From Saccharina japonica (lineage: Eukaryota > Sar > Phaeophyceae > Laminariales > Laminariaceae): a stretch of DNA of 64,000 nucleotides. Positions 48,515 through 60,402 of this stretch are shown here, one piece after another. Position numbers and translations under genes: made by a program. The stretch is taken from assembly GCA_008828725.1 (NCBI GenBank), contig MEHQ01003012.1, positions 62,001 to 126,000 of the forward strand, read 5' to 3'. A model generated the notes under the pieces. It ran no database searches. It was not told where the DNA came from and was given only the letters and a program-made list of their open reading frames with translations. How positions within the stretch are numbered: the first letter of the stretch is position 1; each line of letters begins with the position of its first letter.

Positions 48515-51347
48515 GCAAAGTGCGCGACGAGTGCAACGTTGAGATGAACAGAAAATAGGTCCACGCTACGACGGCAGAGAGTAATACTGACGTCGCCAAA
48601 ACTTGCCGATTCCAGTAAATACCCCCTCTTTGTCAGGGAATGGGCGCGTTCCGCGTGCGAGAGAGGGGTGGCACATCGACGCATTGAGGCCCCTTTGCTT
48701 AAGCAGCTCCATTCGTCATCCCACATATCTGTCTCATACGAAGCAAGTACTGCAAAGCTTGACTGCGCAACCCCACCCGGGCTGTGTGTCTCAACCACAA
48801 CAAAAGATTAATACACATAACCGGATCAAAATATATACTTCAGTAGAGTAAATCTCGAAGTAGGTAGTTTGAGAGTTGGGATCGCTGGTTGGGCCCGTTA
48901 GCAGTGAATGTCTCGTCTGAAAAGAGCACCCTCTACTGCTGTAGCTTCTAGCTGTAGTATACTCATATAGTCATAAAGCCATATACCCTTATACCAACAT
49001 ATACCAACATATACCGAAAGGTGTATATGACATATATTTTGCCATTGGGGTTGCCTGACTGACTGTTCATGCCGCTCCACCGGAGAACTACCCAATGGCT
49101 TGCTTTAGATTATGTTTGTGTTCGGGTGTTGGCTGTTTTAAGTGTTGTTTGTTGGGCTCCCAGGCCATTGGTTCGCACACTACATTGTTTTACATGCTGG
49201 TTGACTTACGTCTTGGTTGTTTTACATCCCGTTTGTTGTCTCCCTTGGCCATCGCTTTGCACTTGTCTCGTTTATGAAAGACAGGTTCTGGGGGGTTGTA
49301 TATACAGCAGGAGATACTCGGGGGAGCGACACGCACGGAAATGAAAAAGTGATCCCCCCCCGTCGAAGTTGGGCGACCATCATGGTGTACGAACCCCAAT
49401 GCAAAGGGGGTGTGCAGGACCGGCGTACCATTGCTCTGCTCTTCGAGCTGCATGCTCACCGCGTGGCTGAGTAAACGTTACAAAGGTACTAGTAGGGATA
49501 ACAACAGCAGGTCGACACCTCGTTGAAAAAGAACAAGAACGCCATAGCCGCCATATCCCGCGAAACACTTCTGTGAATGTTCCTCGCCCTCTCTGTAACG
49601 GCCAGCGAGCGTGTAAATCGAGAGGTACCCTTCGGTGCTCGCGCGTTGTTCCTTCTGCTAAAACAATGTGCTAGTATGAGGTCTGCACGCACCTCGTTTT
49701 CGGCCGTTGCGGGCGAATGCTGCATTAAGGGGTGTAATGTTCGCCCCGAACGTGTATGATGGCCGCGAATGGATTTGCCACTTCAACCGCGGGGGGCGCT
49801 GATACAGTTAGTTGCACTTCTGGATGCATATATATATATATATATTGTGGACACTCATGCCCGTCAAGCGAAATGGCTCATGCACAAGCCTGCTCCCATC
49901 GCAACGACTACTTCACCGCACGGCGGTGCTACAGAGTATCGGTATATTCTAGCCAGCTGATATATTTTGTCAGACATTACATTTACTTGCAAAAGGAACA
50001 AGTTCGTTCATTTTTCACATTTAGCCAGCACGCAAGTGTGCTTCCCCTCCTGTCTCTTCTCCGCTTGTGGGCTATCGGCAAGACCGTTGTCGGAATCGGC
50101 AGAGTCCCACCCTAACGTCGAGGCTAGTGTAGGATATCGGGGAAAACACGGATTGCAGTCCGATCCATACATACCTAACAGGACGACAACATATCGGATA
50201 CATCCCGATATTCATCAGGTCAGATCAGGTTGTTACATACTTCCCTGCTGTTACAAAATGTCGAAGAGTTTGCGGAGGTGGAGATGCGAAAGTACAGGTC
50301 ATGTTACTACCAAAGAGCAGGTGTTTTACATTAATTGTACACTTCACGCGGATTTTAATGATCCAGCTCGGAAACTTCGAAGGGGCGACGAGCAAGGATT
50401 CGCGCGACACCCTCTCCTGGCTAAGCATCAGTCATTTGTATCGGACGTCGCAACGCTTTGCGTTGCGATGTAATTACCGCTCTTATTCTCGATGTGTCGG
50501 GGCTTTTAGTACAATGTCCAACGCAAGTTGAGACCATATTCACCTCGTCCTTGGCGGTAGTACCCGTTTCCGGCTTCATCTGAGAGATCAAGAGGCACGC
50601 CTGTCCGTCTCCTTCCAAAAATAAAACATGCACCGAGAGAACAACATGGGGACGAGATGGACGGCAAAATAAGCGCTGCACGTATCGAGATGGACGCGGA
50701 AAGACAGGGGGGATGGGGAGGGGGCGATTTGTTTACGAGCTGTCGTCTGGTTGGTCGGAAGGAGGAAGGGCCGGGGGGGATTGACGTCACTTTTGCTTTT
50801 TTTATCCCCCAACCTCTTCTCCCGTCCGTGAATAGCTTTCGGAGTCACCTCGCCCGTGCTCGCCTCTCCTATTATGCCTGCATTTCAGTTTTATTCTATT
50901 GTCGACTCGGATCGTAAGTTGCCTAAACGTTATGATAATCAGTTCAGACATCGATCGAGTGTCAGGAACCTCGGGAGTACTTAGTGAGCGGGCAGAAAAA
51001 GCCACAGAATCTTTTTTTTTGTACATATACTACTTTTCCGTTTTCCCTCTGTCAATGCATACATATACATGTATTGATCTTTGCAACCATACCATCCACA
51101 CGTATATACCATGTATACCTGAATGCTCGACTTTGTTATACCATTTATACCAGAAATGAAGTCATCCTTAAGGATGCGATCACCGACTATTATGGTCGTT
51201 TCTCCCATCAAATATGAACGGGTGACATTTGTGAACTTGATACAAATCTAACCGGTATGCCTGGGGCCGAAACGGGGAGGCTTGTGAGCATGCGAGCAGA
51301 GGGTGAACAGAACGACAAATGATTCGTCTTTCTTTTGTTATGCACAG
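48515..51347. other. Upstream flank of the methyltransferase; no gene recognised
   Basis: Proximal promoter sequence should lie in the first few hundred bases. No TATA or other consensus stands out. Small repeats occur near 48.98-49.03 kb (TATACCAACA units) and a TA run lies near 49830. Plus-strand frames at 49967-50473 contain a protein-like tail (KLRRGDEQGFARHPLLAKH) without any known domain. Confidence 0.35.
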
Positions 51348-51518
51348 TTCGAAGAGCACATCGTCCCGAGTCTCACGCTGGAAGCGCTTCGACATCACCT
51401 AATTACCGAACCACGTGATCACGAAAAAAAAGAAATCCCGGTGATTGAAGATCATTCAACAAAAGCTATATGTATCCGTTGTGTATGTCCTTCGCGCTCG
51501 TCTGCGCCGTTCCTTTGA
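51348..51518 (+). CDS. Possible last exon, unidentified
   Basis: A good acceptor (TCTTTCTTTTGTTATGCACAG) is followed by an open frame of 56 codons that starts FEEHIVPSLTLEALRHHL and ends at TGA. It could be the terminal exon of a small plus-strand gene whose upstream exons I did not find. No domain is recognised. Confidence 0.25.
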   Translation, partial: FEEHIVPSLTLEALRHHLITEPRDHEKKEIPVIEDHSTKAICIRCVCPSRSSAPFL

Positions 51519-52721
51519 GAGCAGTGTGTTTTTTTGGTGGAGAGCACGTCCAGCTCGGTCAAGAGTGTCCTTACGGATAATGCAGTGGGTGACAGATGTT
51601 CATACCGTCGGTACGCTGGTGGGGAGACACGAGCCCCCGCCCTGTACACAAGAAACAGGTACACGCGACGCAACAAAGCAAAGTGGTCCGACGAAGGTAC
51701 TGAATATCGAGGCGGACGATTTCGTTCAATTGCTAATTGTTACAGACTGGCACTATTGGCGACCTGATGCATGTCAAAGTCGATGGATGCTAAGGTCGAT
51801 GCGATCCTCGCCCACCATCATAGGTGGCCCTGAAACTACCTACCAGGTACTGTACATGGTAGTTTGTTCTTGGTCGACACATTCGAAATATTCGAATATG
51901 TCGCCAGCAAGATGCACTACTCGTGTGCGTCACGTACGGAAAAAGTAAATTTGGATGTGTCAGAGGATAACCGAATGACCGATATATGCGTCGAGGGACA
52001 TACACGAGTATGATTCAGGGTAAAGGGTTTGAATCCCCAACCATAGCGCAGATAGTCGAGGTTCATATCATAAGGTAACGCTGTTTATGTTCACGGTATG
52101 TACTCGGCAATCTCCAACCTGCTGTGCATACCTCATGAAGGCCCCAGCAGGTCCTATACCTGCCAGATGTCGCACGGTTTAGCCGATGCGCTATTGGGGG
52201 GAGAGGGAAGAGGTAGGTGATCGTCTCCATATATATATATATACTTCGTATATATATGTAGGCCTTGTCCACCAAAAATGAACCGACAGCCATTGCCGGT
52301 CACAACATGTTTGCAAATGTATCCAGCGACATCCATCCGCTGTGGACAGAAGATATACATTGTGAAAACTATCCATCATCACGAAGCTCTTGTCGGTGAT
52401 AGTGGAGTCACAGCAGACGCTTTCAGCCGAGGGACTTCAGCGCACACATTGTAACAAAACACTCGTGTGGAGGACGTAACCTATCGATAGACATTACCGA
52501 AGAAAACAAACCGGAAAACGCGGCAATTGATCACGTTTTTCAGACGAATATAGACCTGTCGATTGCACCATACTATTATACTGTTAGTACAGGGTACATT
52601 GTCGTTGGTGTATAGAGGGTATTCTTCCACTTCAGAGTGGTTGGAGCCTGCCCTTTGACCACGGGCGTCGCACCTCTTTTTTGCATGGAGTTGATAACAT
52701 CTAAACTAAACCGTATAACGG
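51519..52721. other. No recognisable gene
   Basis: A 167-codon plus frame (51445-51948) passes through without recognisable motifs. A TA-rich near-palindrome lies at about 52228-52260. Confidence 0.35.
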
Positions 52722-53040
52722 CCGGTCGCCCCCATGGGCTAGCAGGTATTCACGAAGCCTGTTAGAGTCAGCATCGTGAGTTCGAGCCCACCCGGAGTTC
52801 ATGCTCGTACGGAATTTTTCTCGCAAAAACAAATGTTGACTAGCGGAAAACGCGAGAGCGTGAGGTGGCAAAATTCGATTAGAATCGACGAGCGTTGGGA
52901 AGGCTGAACCCTCTGCGCGATAAAAACCAAGGCAAGAACCGCAGTGGGGGGAGAAGGGCGACGAGCCTACTTTGTGACCCCGGATCTGAGTTACGACTAG
53001 GGCCAGGGAGAAAGCAAGAAGTGCGAAGATAATAGATGGG
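52722..53040 (+). mobile_element. SINE copy 3 (full length, plus)
   Basis: The tRNA-like head at about 52725-52797 has box A TGGGCTAGCAGG and box B GAGTTCGAGCCC. The unrelated body ends with the family's 3' block GACCCCGGATCTGAGTTACG and a tail GCGAAGATAATAGATGGGAT. It is the only plus-oriented copy in the window. The head alone could be mistaken for a tRNA gene, but the acceptor-stem ends do not pair and the body continues without a terminator. Confidence 0.85.
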
Positions 53041-53481
53041 ATGGAAGAAGTACATAAATACCGGTATATATATATATCGCGTATTTATTTTCGTTTCGTT
53101 TTGTTTTCGTCATGTTTCTTCTTGTACGGCCCCCCCTCAGGATACGGTCGCAACCGAGGGCAAGGTCGCAACCCGTACCAGATATATATGCATCTGGTAC
53201 AATTGTAGTTGCGCTGGTTATGCACGTCTTTCTTAGTCTTCCTGAAAACGGGCGTAGGTTAAATCTTTCAGGGGTAGGGTTGTTGATTGTTCACGATTCC
53301 CAGTCCAGGAAAAACGTCCAAAGGTGGGATCAAGGGTAGGTGTCCCGCCCACCACCATACGAGGTTTATGCGCTGACGCTCATCGCGCAACTGCGAGATG
53401 TTGGTGGAGTGTGGCGTTGGCAGGAATTCAACCAGCCAGCCCACGCCCTAATCAACGTACCCCGCAACCCATTCACCCACG

Positions 53482-53518
53482 AACCCACCCACCCACCCAC
53501 CCACCCACCCACCCACCG
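53482..53518 (+). repeat. (CCCA)n microsatellite
   Basis: About nine tandem CCAC/CCCA units lie within a wider C/A-rich region (53.44-53.70 kb) that yields Pro/Thr/His-rich frames. Confidence 0.95.
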
Positions 53519-53859
53519 GTTTATACCCACCCACAAACCCAGCCGCCGTGCAAGGTGCCTGCGCTGACGCGCACGGCTCAACAATGACACGTTAGTGGTA
53601 GTGGTGGTGAGTCGACCAATCCACCCGCGCACCTACTAACGCATCCAGTGACCCACTTACACCGCGACCCACACCTACACCCACATGTGACCATCCAGCC
53701 ACTCTACAAGGTGCCTGCACAGACGCGAAACGCTCAGCGGTGATAGCGATGCCATCTCGTTCTGTTGTTGGAACACTTGAAGTACGGTCGAAGCCGAACA
53801 ACCGCCTACACTCTTGGAAGGCTCGAGGCAACTAAGAAACTCACGACGCAAAGTGACAA

Positions 53860-54168
53860 CTACCAACGAGTAATTGTGGGATGATGCGAAGGGATCTTCC
53901 AGGTAAAATGTAAGCGGTCGCACGGCTGCAGGCCGAACATTACCTTAGACGCATTGTTGGGTGCTAACTCTGCCCCCAGACGATTAAAAATAAGCACACT
54001 GTTTTTGTTTAGGTCTCGGTATCCTTTAGAAGGGGTGCCCAAGGGGTTTGATGCACTGTAGTTAGGAACATGACAGCTACAAGGCGTCCGTCGCATTCCC
54101 TGTTCCCCAGATTTCTCGTGGCGAAATCTAACTTTACAGGTAGTACATCTGCAAGATCCACATCCCAC
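53860..54168 (-). CDS. Doubtful ORF with a Cys cluster
   Basis: A 102-codon minus frame begins MGCGSCRCTTC, a C-x2-C-x-C-x2-C cluster with a later CSC, and continues with LGTPSKGYRDLNKNSV. The Cys spacing could suit a metal site, but no family is recognised and no splice sites are compelling. A possible acceptor lies just before the Cys cluster (CTTGCAG). Confidence 0.25.
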   Translation of the reverse strand: MGCGSCRCTTCKVRFRHEKSGEQGMRRTPCSCHVPNYSASNPLGTPSKGYRDLNKNSVLIFNRLGAELAPNNASKVMFGLQPCDRLHFTWKIPSHHPTITRW

Positions 54169-54375
54169 GATGCATTGAATAATACCCGTAAGCGAACTGT
54201 TCTGCGGTGTATTGTGTTGTTATGCAGTGTGTGACAACAAAAATAGTGTCAAAAACTCTGATTTAAGTATGAAGGCGAGCAGGTTATCCCCTCGGCCCCA
54301 AATAATAATCGAATATGAGTTCGACTCCGTCTCGGCATTGGCCCACGAGGTGAACCCCTTCCCACGCGCTACTGC

Positions 54376-54478
54376 TACCGGCGACCATGGTAAATAGGAC
54401 CAAATATTGTACGTAAACGTAGGCAAATATATAGATTTTAGAGTGTACCGTAGGTCCTATTTACTATGGTACCCGGTA
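54376..54478. mobile_element. MITE-like element, 103 bp
   Basis: Terminal inverted repeats of 26 bp (about 23 matching) begin TACCGG and contain GTAAATAGGACC. The AT-rich centre is about 50 bp. It is too small to code. Confidence 0.8.
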
Positions 54479-54782
54479 ACAGTCATAAGAGATTCATCCA
54501 AGTACTGTAATATAGCTACTTCAGCTGTTGTCGAGGAAACAACGCTGACACACGAGGGAGAGCATACTATCGATCATAATTTCCTCGTGCAGAAAGGTCT
54601 ACTTGTGACCGTCCAACAGCCACCCTGACAGCCATCCAGCCAGCCAAACTGCGGACTTAAAAATGTTGAATAACGAAATCGGTCGCTGATTGTCTGACTA
54701 AACCCATGCCAGAGGGTTCTGGATCTTTCTAGAAGATTGGTGCTGCATAGGACCATCAAGGTTCCACCACACCCTGGTAACA

Positions 54783-55690
54783 TAAGGCCCCCTCCCTGGA
54801 TATATAATCCATCCATATCACTACAACTCCGACCAGCCGGGAACACAATAGCGGCCCCCCGGGCCGACACCGCCTCGCACGTTGTGGAAACTCCACCCCC
54901 CTCGTCTGGTACCGGGATAACCGAGGCTCATGGAGCCAGCGGCACCCGGGGACGATAGCGCCCACTTCCCTTATCAGTAACCCTTTCATACATATTAACC
55001 TCCAACAACCCGGGGACGAAACCAGACACGCGCGAGGTATGGAAACCCCAACCCCACTAGCTTATTTGAGATTTTATGGGGCTCATGGAGTCAGCGCGCG
55101 GCGAGGATAGTACACCCGGACAACGTCGGGGTCCCGCCTCACCCGGCGACGATATGGCCTCATTCCTGGATCATAAATATTTCCTTAAATCTAGAACTCG
55201 AACAATCTGGGGATGAAAACGGAGTTCCTCTGGGTCGACACCACCTCGCAAGGTGGTGAAACCCCACCCCCATAGGCTCATTGCTGATTGGGCTGAGGCT
55301 CATGGAGCCAGCGCGTGGCTGGAGTTGTCCCTCGGGACAACGTCGAAGTCCCGCCGCGCCGGGGAATAGTAAGGTCCCATCCCCGTATCATAATCCTTCC
55401 ATACATTTACAACTCTGACAATTCGGGGATGAAAACGGAGTTCCCCCGGGTCAATACCGCCTGGCAAGGTGTGGAAACCCCACCCCCATCGGCTGAGTGC
55501 TGATTTGTCTGGGGTACATGGAGCCAGCGCGCGGCGAGAGTCGCCTATCGGGACAACGGCGATGTCCGGCCGCACCCGGGGACGATATAGTGTCCCATGC
55601 CCGGATCAGAAACGTTTCCATGCATCTATAACTCTAACAACCCGGAGATGAAACGGACATCCTCCGGGTGGTGACCGGCCCGCACGTTGG
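54783..55690 (+). repeat. Satellite-like tandem array, about 155-230 bp units, four copies
   Basis: Each unit holds, in order: CCCGGATCATAA-like; ACAACTCTGACAA-like; CGGGGATGAAAACGGAGTTC; a GTGTGGAAACCCCACCCCCAT block; GGCTCATGGAGCCAGCGCG; and a CGGGACAACGTCG block. The CATGGAG motif recurs at about 54929, 55084, 55311 and 55517. The first junction is shortened by loss of the CGGGACAACG part. Both strands carry open frames across units, a by-product of the repetition. Confidence 0.85.
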
Positions 55691-55849
55691 CGCTTACATT
55701 TTCCGTTCAGGGTGGTACATCACAGCATACGACTGCTCTTATAGCACTATTTTGGGATAGGAAGGGCTAGCGCCACCGGTGAAACCGTGGCTGTACCGCT
55801 ATGATAGTATGTGAAAATAGCGATCAAAACACAGAAGATACGAGCACTA

Positions 55850-56479
55850 CAAAACGTTATTGTACCACTTGGTGGCCTTTTTTTCTTCCCGACTTTTATT
55901 TTGCTGAACCAAAGATAAAGGCTGTGCAACAACAGCGCCTATGGACAAAACAATATGGTACTCGTACGTATTCAAAATATGGCACGTATACCGTACTCGG
56001 TGTACGTCATACGTGCGTATTATATTCGCATCGTTCTCGAATACAGTGCCAGGGCATGTATTATCGTATTTATTTGCGGATTAATAAAAAGAGGCGACAA
56101 GATGATCGCGTATTGTACCTGGCATTATCTCAGGGGTCAGATAGTGGCGAGACCTGTGGAAGATTGAACGAAGGATGCCTGGATTTTATGGAAAGGTACT
56201 GAATCGGTGGCGTGATTGATAGGGGATGGGGAATAGGGCCATCATGTTGGGAGGTTGCAGTGAGTGGTTGCACTGCAAGTGCAGAGGAGGCTGGCAAGGG
56301 TTGAGATAGAAAGGAAGAAGAAAGGAAGAGTACCAACTATTTTATTCAGTAGAGGATTTTCTTGGGAACGCAGCAGTGGACCAACTTTGGTCTCCATACC
56401 AGGGATACACCCATTTTCTTTGGCACTATGTTGCTGATACGATCCTGAACGAGCCACAAAGTGGAACGATAACGTTTGG
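55850..56479. mobile_element. Non-autonomous DNA transposon, copy A (630 bp)
   Basis: Terminal inverted repeats begin C(A/C)AAACGTTA and include CCACTT(T/G)GTGGC. The element is flanked by TA on both sides (55848-55849 and 56480-56481), fitting a TA target duplication. The interior has no intact transposase. A shorter relative lies at 58468-58928. Confidence 0.8.
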
Positions 56480-57218
56480 TATAATCATTTATATGGGGTG
56501 GGGGTGGATTAACCTATTTCAGGAATGAGTTGAGCTATATAGGTGCGTCGCACGTACAGTAGCAGTGTGGGTAGTTTCATTTTGACAAAAGAGGGACATT
56601 AAGATTTTATGGGGGTCACATGTGGATGGGATTTTTTGATACTAAATCCAGTATGATTTAGTATTTTTTTACAAAGGAGGGACATTCAGATACTCTTGGG
56701 GGTAGGGGTAGCTGAAATTAATGAATTTAAGTGATCTGAAGTGGTGTGTAAAATAACAACCAAGTTCCCCTTAACCCTTTTCGGACTGCAGACCCCTTTT
56801 GGGGACAATCCACTCTAATTATAAGTAATTTGTCCCCAAAACGGGACTCCAGTCCTATAAGGGAGACGACAGAAATCAATGAAATTGTTTGTTGACTTGG
56901 TTGTTATTAATAGTGTAGTGTGGGAAAACATTTTTAGACGTGAGACGTGAGAGGTACTCATACACGATAATAAGCATCAGGTTGGAAATAAAAGGGGCGT
57001 ACGTTTACGTAAATATCAGAGATGAAATTGTTTTGGACTGAGTACCACTCAAGGCGGAAATATAAGGGCCATTTGGTGTGCATACTTAAGCCCCCACGGT
57101 CCTTACATTTTTGCCTCTATCGTACGAGTACCAGCAATATTTAATCTTCCCCGCAACCGAGTGATAGACTTTGCATTTATCTCGATAGCCAAAAAAAGGC
57201 GCATAACAAACGTCTTAC
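56480..57218. other. AT-rich spacer, no gene recognised
   Basis: G/A/T-rich sequence with a short dyad at about 56640-56665 (ACTAAATC...GATTTAGT) and the small MITE at 56775-56863. No coding signal. Confidence 0.4.
56775..56863. mobile_element. Palindromic MITE, 89 bp
   Basis: Two 34-bp arms, 56775-56808 and 56830-56863, are inverted copies (about 27 of 34 matching): CCCTTTTCGGACTG... against ...CAGTCCTATAAGGG. Both have a GGGGACAA inner end, and the spacer is 21 bp. A TTAA precedes the left end. Confidence 0.8.
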
Positions 57219-57353
57219 CTGCTGCTGCAGAACGCACCCCCTGTATGCCCAAGCTCATTTTATCCACAACTAACTGCGAGAGAGGGTAATATCGACGAGC
57301 GATGTGTCTACCATCAAAGACATCAATCATATCTTCGGAATCAACCATTACAA
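57219..57353 (-). CDS. Possible internal exon, unidentified
   Basis: 135 nt lie between an acceptor (CGCAATTAG) and a strong donor (GCAGCAGCAG then GTAAGA), phase 1 at both ends and open throughout. The peptide reads VMVDSEDMIDVFDGRHIARR and goes on to SLGIQGVRSAAA. The surrounding frame is open for 111 codons from 57438. Codon usage is less biased than in the methyltransferase. No domain is assigned. Confidence 0.3.
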
Positions 57354-58467
57354 CTAATTGCGTGTGACCCCGCCTTGTTGCAGGAGAAGCACACGTCTCT
57401 GAACCCCTCCCCAGAATGGGATACCTCGCTCTCATCATGTATGTATGTATGTGATACCATGCAGCCCAAACTCACAAACGATTATATCCCGCTACGATGG
57501 TCTCGACGGATTGGCGGCTGGATGATGACGTCGTGCTCGATCGATGTGAAACCGTGCTTGTCGTCGAACGCTGAAGGTGGTGGCCGCTCGAGTTTCGTTG
57601 TGGTGACGGTTAAGGCTGCAGCTGCTTGGTGGGTGATCAAGATGAGTGGTGAACGCTGTCGATAGAGGGGGATTAAAACACAGGGGCAGACTGAACAAAG
57701 AAGGCGGAAGCACAACAGGTGTGTACGCACCCACCCCCGTGTCCCGCAACAAACAACCAAATCAAAAGAAGTACAACACTGCTGTCGATCGCTCGGACAG
57801 CAAAATGTACACATTATCAGCCCGGCCAATCACAAAAAAACAGTGCCATGCGAATAGCACGAAAAAATCCGCACCCTCTCCTCGATCCAAACATCCAAAC
57901 CGTAGCTACCAGGCCACACAAGACTGTGGTCGCCTTGCTCCCGGGTCATAAGCACGTCACACGGCAAATAGCGCAATACAGTTAGTTGTTGTACGCGTAG
58001 CAGTATTGAATAGTCGTCGCTGTGCTGTAATTTTGTTTCTTAAAACATCCTTCGTCCAGCAGCAGTAGTACTGTAGAAAGTTTCATACCACCAAACCGCG
58101 TCATTGGCCACTGGCGGCGCAACACGGCCATCAAACAACCCGCCTGATTGTTTGTTACTTGTACCACTTCGACCGGTCGGTAGAATTAACAGCTAGCTGA
58201 CGACGTGTTTCTTATTAGCTTATTACTAACAATTAGGATATTATTCGCAGAGAGTTCATATTCAATATGCTACGGAAACAACAATGATTTGCCAACGTCG
58301 GAACCCGGTCGACAGCAAGCCGGAATAAAACGGGCTTGCTATCCTTTTTACGAGATCAACTTTAATTTTCCCTCTTCTGCGGAAAAGCAAACAAACTCCT
58401 GCGACACCCGGCTCCTGTAAAGGCACATTCACCAAAAAAAAACATACAACACAGCCCTTATTTTAGA
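57354..58467. other. No recognisable gene
   Basis: Frames of 70-115 codons are open on both strands around 57.48-57.83 kb but none shows a motif. If 57219-57353 is an exon, upstream exons may be hidden here. Confidence 0.3.
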
Positions 58468-58928
58468 CCAAACGTTATTATATTCGTAGTACCACTTTGT
58501 GGCTCTTTTTTCTTCCCGACTTTTATTTCGCCAACCAAAGACAAAGGCTGTGCAGCAGCCAGTGCCTATGGCCAAAACAACATAGTACTCGTATGTCTTG
58601 AAAATATGGTACGTGTCGTTACGTCATACATACGTACATAGTATACGTATCGTTCTCGTATATAGTGCAAGGCATGTATTATCGCATGTATATATTTGCG
58701 GAACAACAACAGTAAAAGAGCTAACCAAGATAATGGCGTATTGTGGCTGACATAATCTCAGGGGTCAGATGATGGCGAGACACCTCTTTTTGTTGGGTTT
58801 TTCAATCTTGGGGAACATAGTAGTAGCCAACTTTATGCTCCATACGAGGGGTACACCCATTTTCTTCAACGCTATGTTGCTGATAAGATTATGAACGAGC
58901 CACAAAGTGCTGGTACCATAACCTTTGG
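58468..58928. mobile_element. Non-autonomous DNA transposon, copy B (461 bp)
   Basis: It shares with copy A (55850-56479) both termini (CCAAACGTTA...; GAGCCACAAAGTG...CCTTTGG) and internal blocks: TTCTTCCCGACTTTTATT, ATCTCAGGGGTCAGAT and GGTACACCCATTTTCTT. It is about 170 bp shorter, and a flanking TA duplication is not evident. Confidence 0.8.
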
Positions 58929-59284
58929 TCTTAAACCTAAAATATCAAAATATCTACTCGTTCGCATACCTGGTGTATACGCACTCTATCCGCATCCATA
59001 CGGGGGAACAAACATCAATCAACTTCTATTTTGTATTGCTCCAAGATTGCTCCAATAAAAATATCAGAAACCACAGCATGATGCAATAATAACGGTTCAC
59101 CAATCAACAGCACAGAACGCGCGGCGTGATCATACGCGCGGCGCAAATAGAACCAAAATTCTACGCAGCTCGTTGGCAGCTCGCAAAGTTGAGTATCTAC
59201 TATTCAAACGGTTGAACTGACAGCTGATGTACTTATAATTATTTTCTTCAATCAGGATCAACCTGCGGCGGGTTGCGGCCACGC

Positions 59285-59558
59285 CATTCCTGAATGTGGA
59301 CCTGAAACAAGGCCAGTATGATACGAATGTTGGCAGCGACTCAAAGGCGAAGTCGCCGGGCAAGTTCCTGGTAATGGAGGTACTGTTTCGCAACGTGCGC
59401 AAATGCTTGGGGTGCTGTTGCCATGCCTGAATGTGGCCCTGAAACAAGACCAGTATGATACGAATGTTGGCAGCAACTCAAAGTCGAAGTCGCTGGGCAA
59501 GTTCCTGGTAATGGAGGTACTGTTTCGCAACGTGCGCAAATGCTTGGGGTGCTGTTGG
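59285..59558 (+). repeat. Tandem duplication, 137-bp period
   Basis: Two highly similar copies (TGAATGTGG at 59291 and 59428). Each can encode the same 40-odd residues on the plus strand (for example KFLVMEVLFRNVRKCLGCC), but the 137-bp period shifts the frame, so the two cannot be translated in tandem: the first ends at a TGA and the second at 59589-59591. The near identity of the encoded peptide follows from recent duplication and does not prove coding. Confidence 0.85.
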
Positions 59559-59591
59559 AGACTCGCCCAACAGTTCGGCGGGGAAGGCTGA

Positions 59592-60070
59592 AAACCTACC
59601 AGGTACTAATTATGACGGAGCGCTTCCAGATAGCCGGGCCGGTACATATAGAAGAGGAGGCTTCTCGTATCATAGCAGGGGCCGTGCACAGTTGGTGTGT
59701 TGCATAAATTGCCTATTCGTAGCTCTCCGGTGAAACGCCTATTCTACACCGCCTACGAGTACGCCTTGTCGCCTACGGGTACAGTGTTGTACCTGACACC
59801 TATACAGTACAGCAGTACCTTGCATCACAACAAAACTGCTACGTACTCACTTACTGCTGGTGCTGCTGTATTGTACCCGATCAGTCCCTCCAGCCGGTAT
59901 CTAAGACTGCCTCCGCATTTTGGACTACGCACGGGCATACGAGCTCGCACCGTCTACTACGAGTGGAGCAGCAGGCAGCAGTTGTATGTATGTGTCTATT
60001 GCGCGTATACACCTCTCGTACTGGTTGTCACAAATATGCATGTACCAGTGTGTGCTGTGGGTTTACTGCA
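59592..60070. other. No recognisable gene
   Basis: Sequence rich in TAC/GTA trinucleotides. Part of a 228-codon plus frame that runs on into the SINE. Confidence 0.4.
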
Positions 60071-60402
60071 CTTTTTTTTTTTTTTTTCATGTCCATCCCG
60101 TTTATTATCTTCGCACTTCCGCCTATCTCCCTCCCTAGTCGTAACTCGGATCCGGGGTCACAAAGTAGGCTCCTCTCCCTCCTTCCCCACTACGATTCTT
60201 GCCTTTCATTGTTATCGCGAGAAGGTTTCAGCACTTTCTTCCCTCGTCAACTCTCGTCGAATTTTGCCTACCCACGCTAAAATATGCGCTCTCGACAGTC
60301 GGTGTAATTTGGGGATAAAAACCTCCATGGGGAGAACCGAACCCTCGGCATCCGGCTCTACAGGCTTCGTGGCTACCAGTTAGACCACCGGGGCGACCGG
60401 CT
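60071..60402 (-). mobile_element. SINE copy 4 (full length, reference copy)
   Basis: Minus orientation. The tRNA-like head at the right end starts near 60402, with box A TGGTCTAACTGG and box B GGGTTCGGTTCTCC, about 45 bp apart. The body of about 230 bp carries the AGAATCGTAGTGGGGAAGG and GACCCCGGATCCGAGTTACG blocks. The 3' tail ends GATGGACATG followed by a poly-A (poly-T at 60071-60086 on the plus strand). The Pol III boxes, body and A-tail identify a tRNA-derived SINE. Confidence 0.9.

Noticed and set aside
52725..52797. Free-standing tRNA gene
   Set aside because: Boxes A and B are good, but the acceptor-stem ends do not pair and the sequence continues into the SINE body shared with three other copies.
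53324..53587. Pro/Thr/His-repeat protein
   Set aside because: It is a translation of the (CCCA)n microsatellite; both neighbouring frames are equally open.
59697..60383. 228-codon plus-strand frame
   Set aside because: Its right half is the antisense of a SINE and crosses the SINE's poly-A, so it is not a conserved protein.
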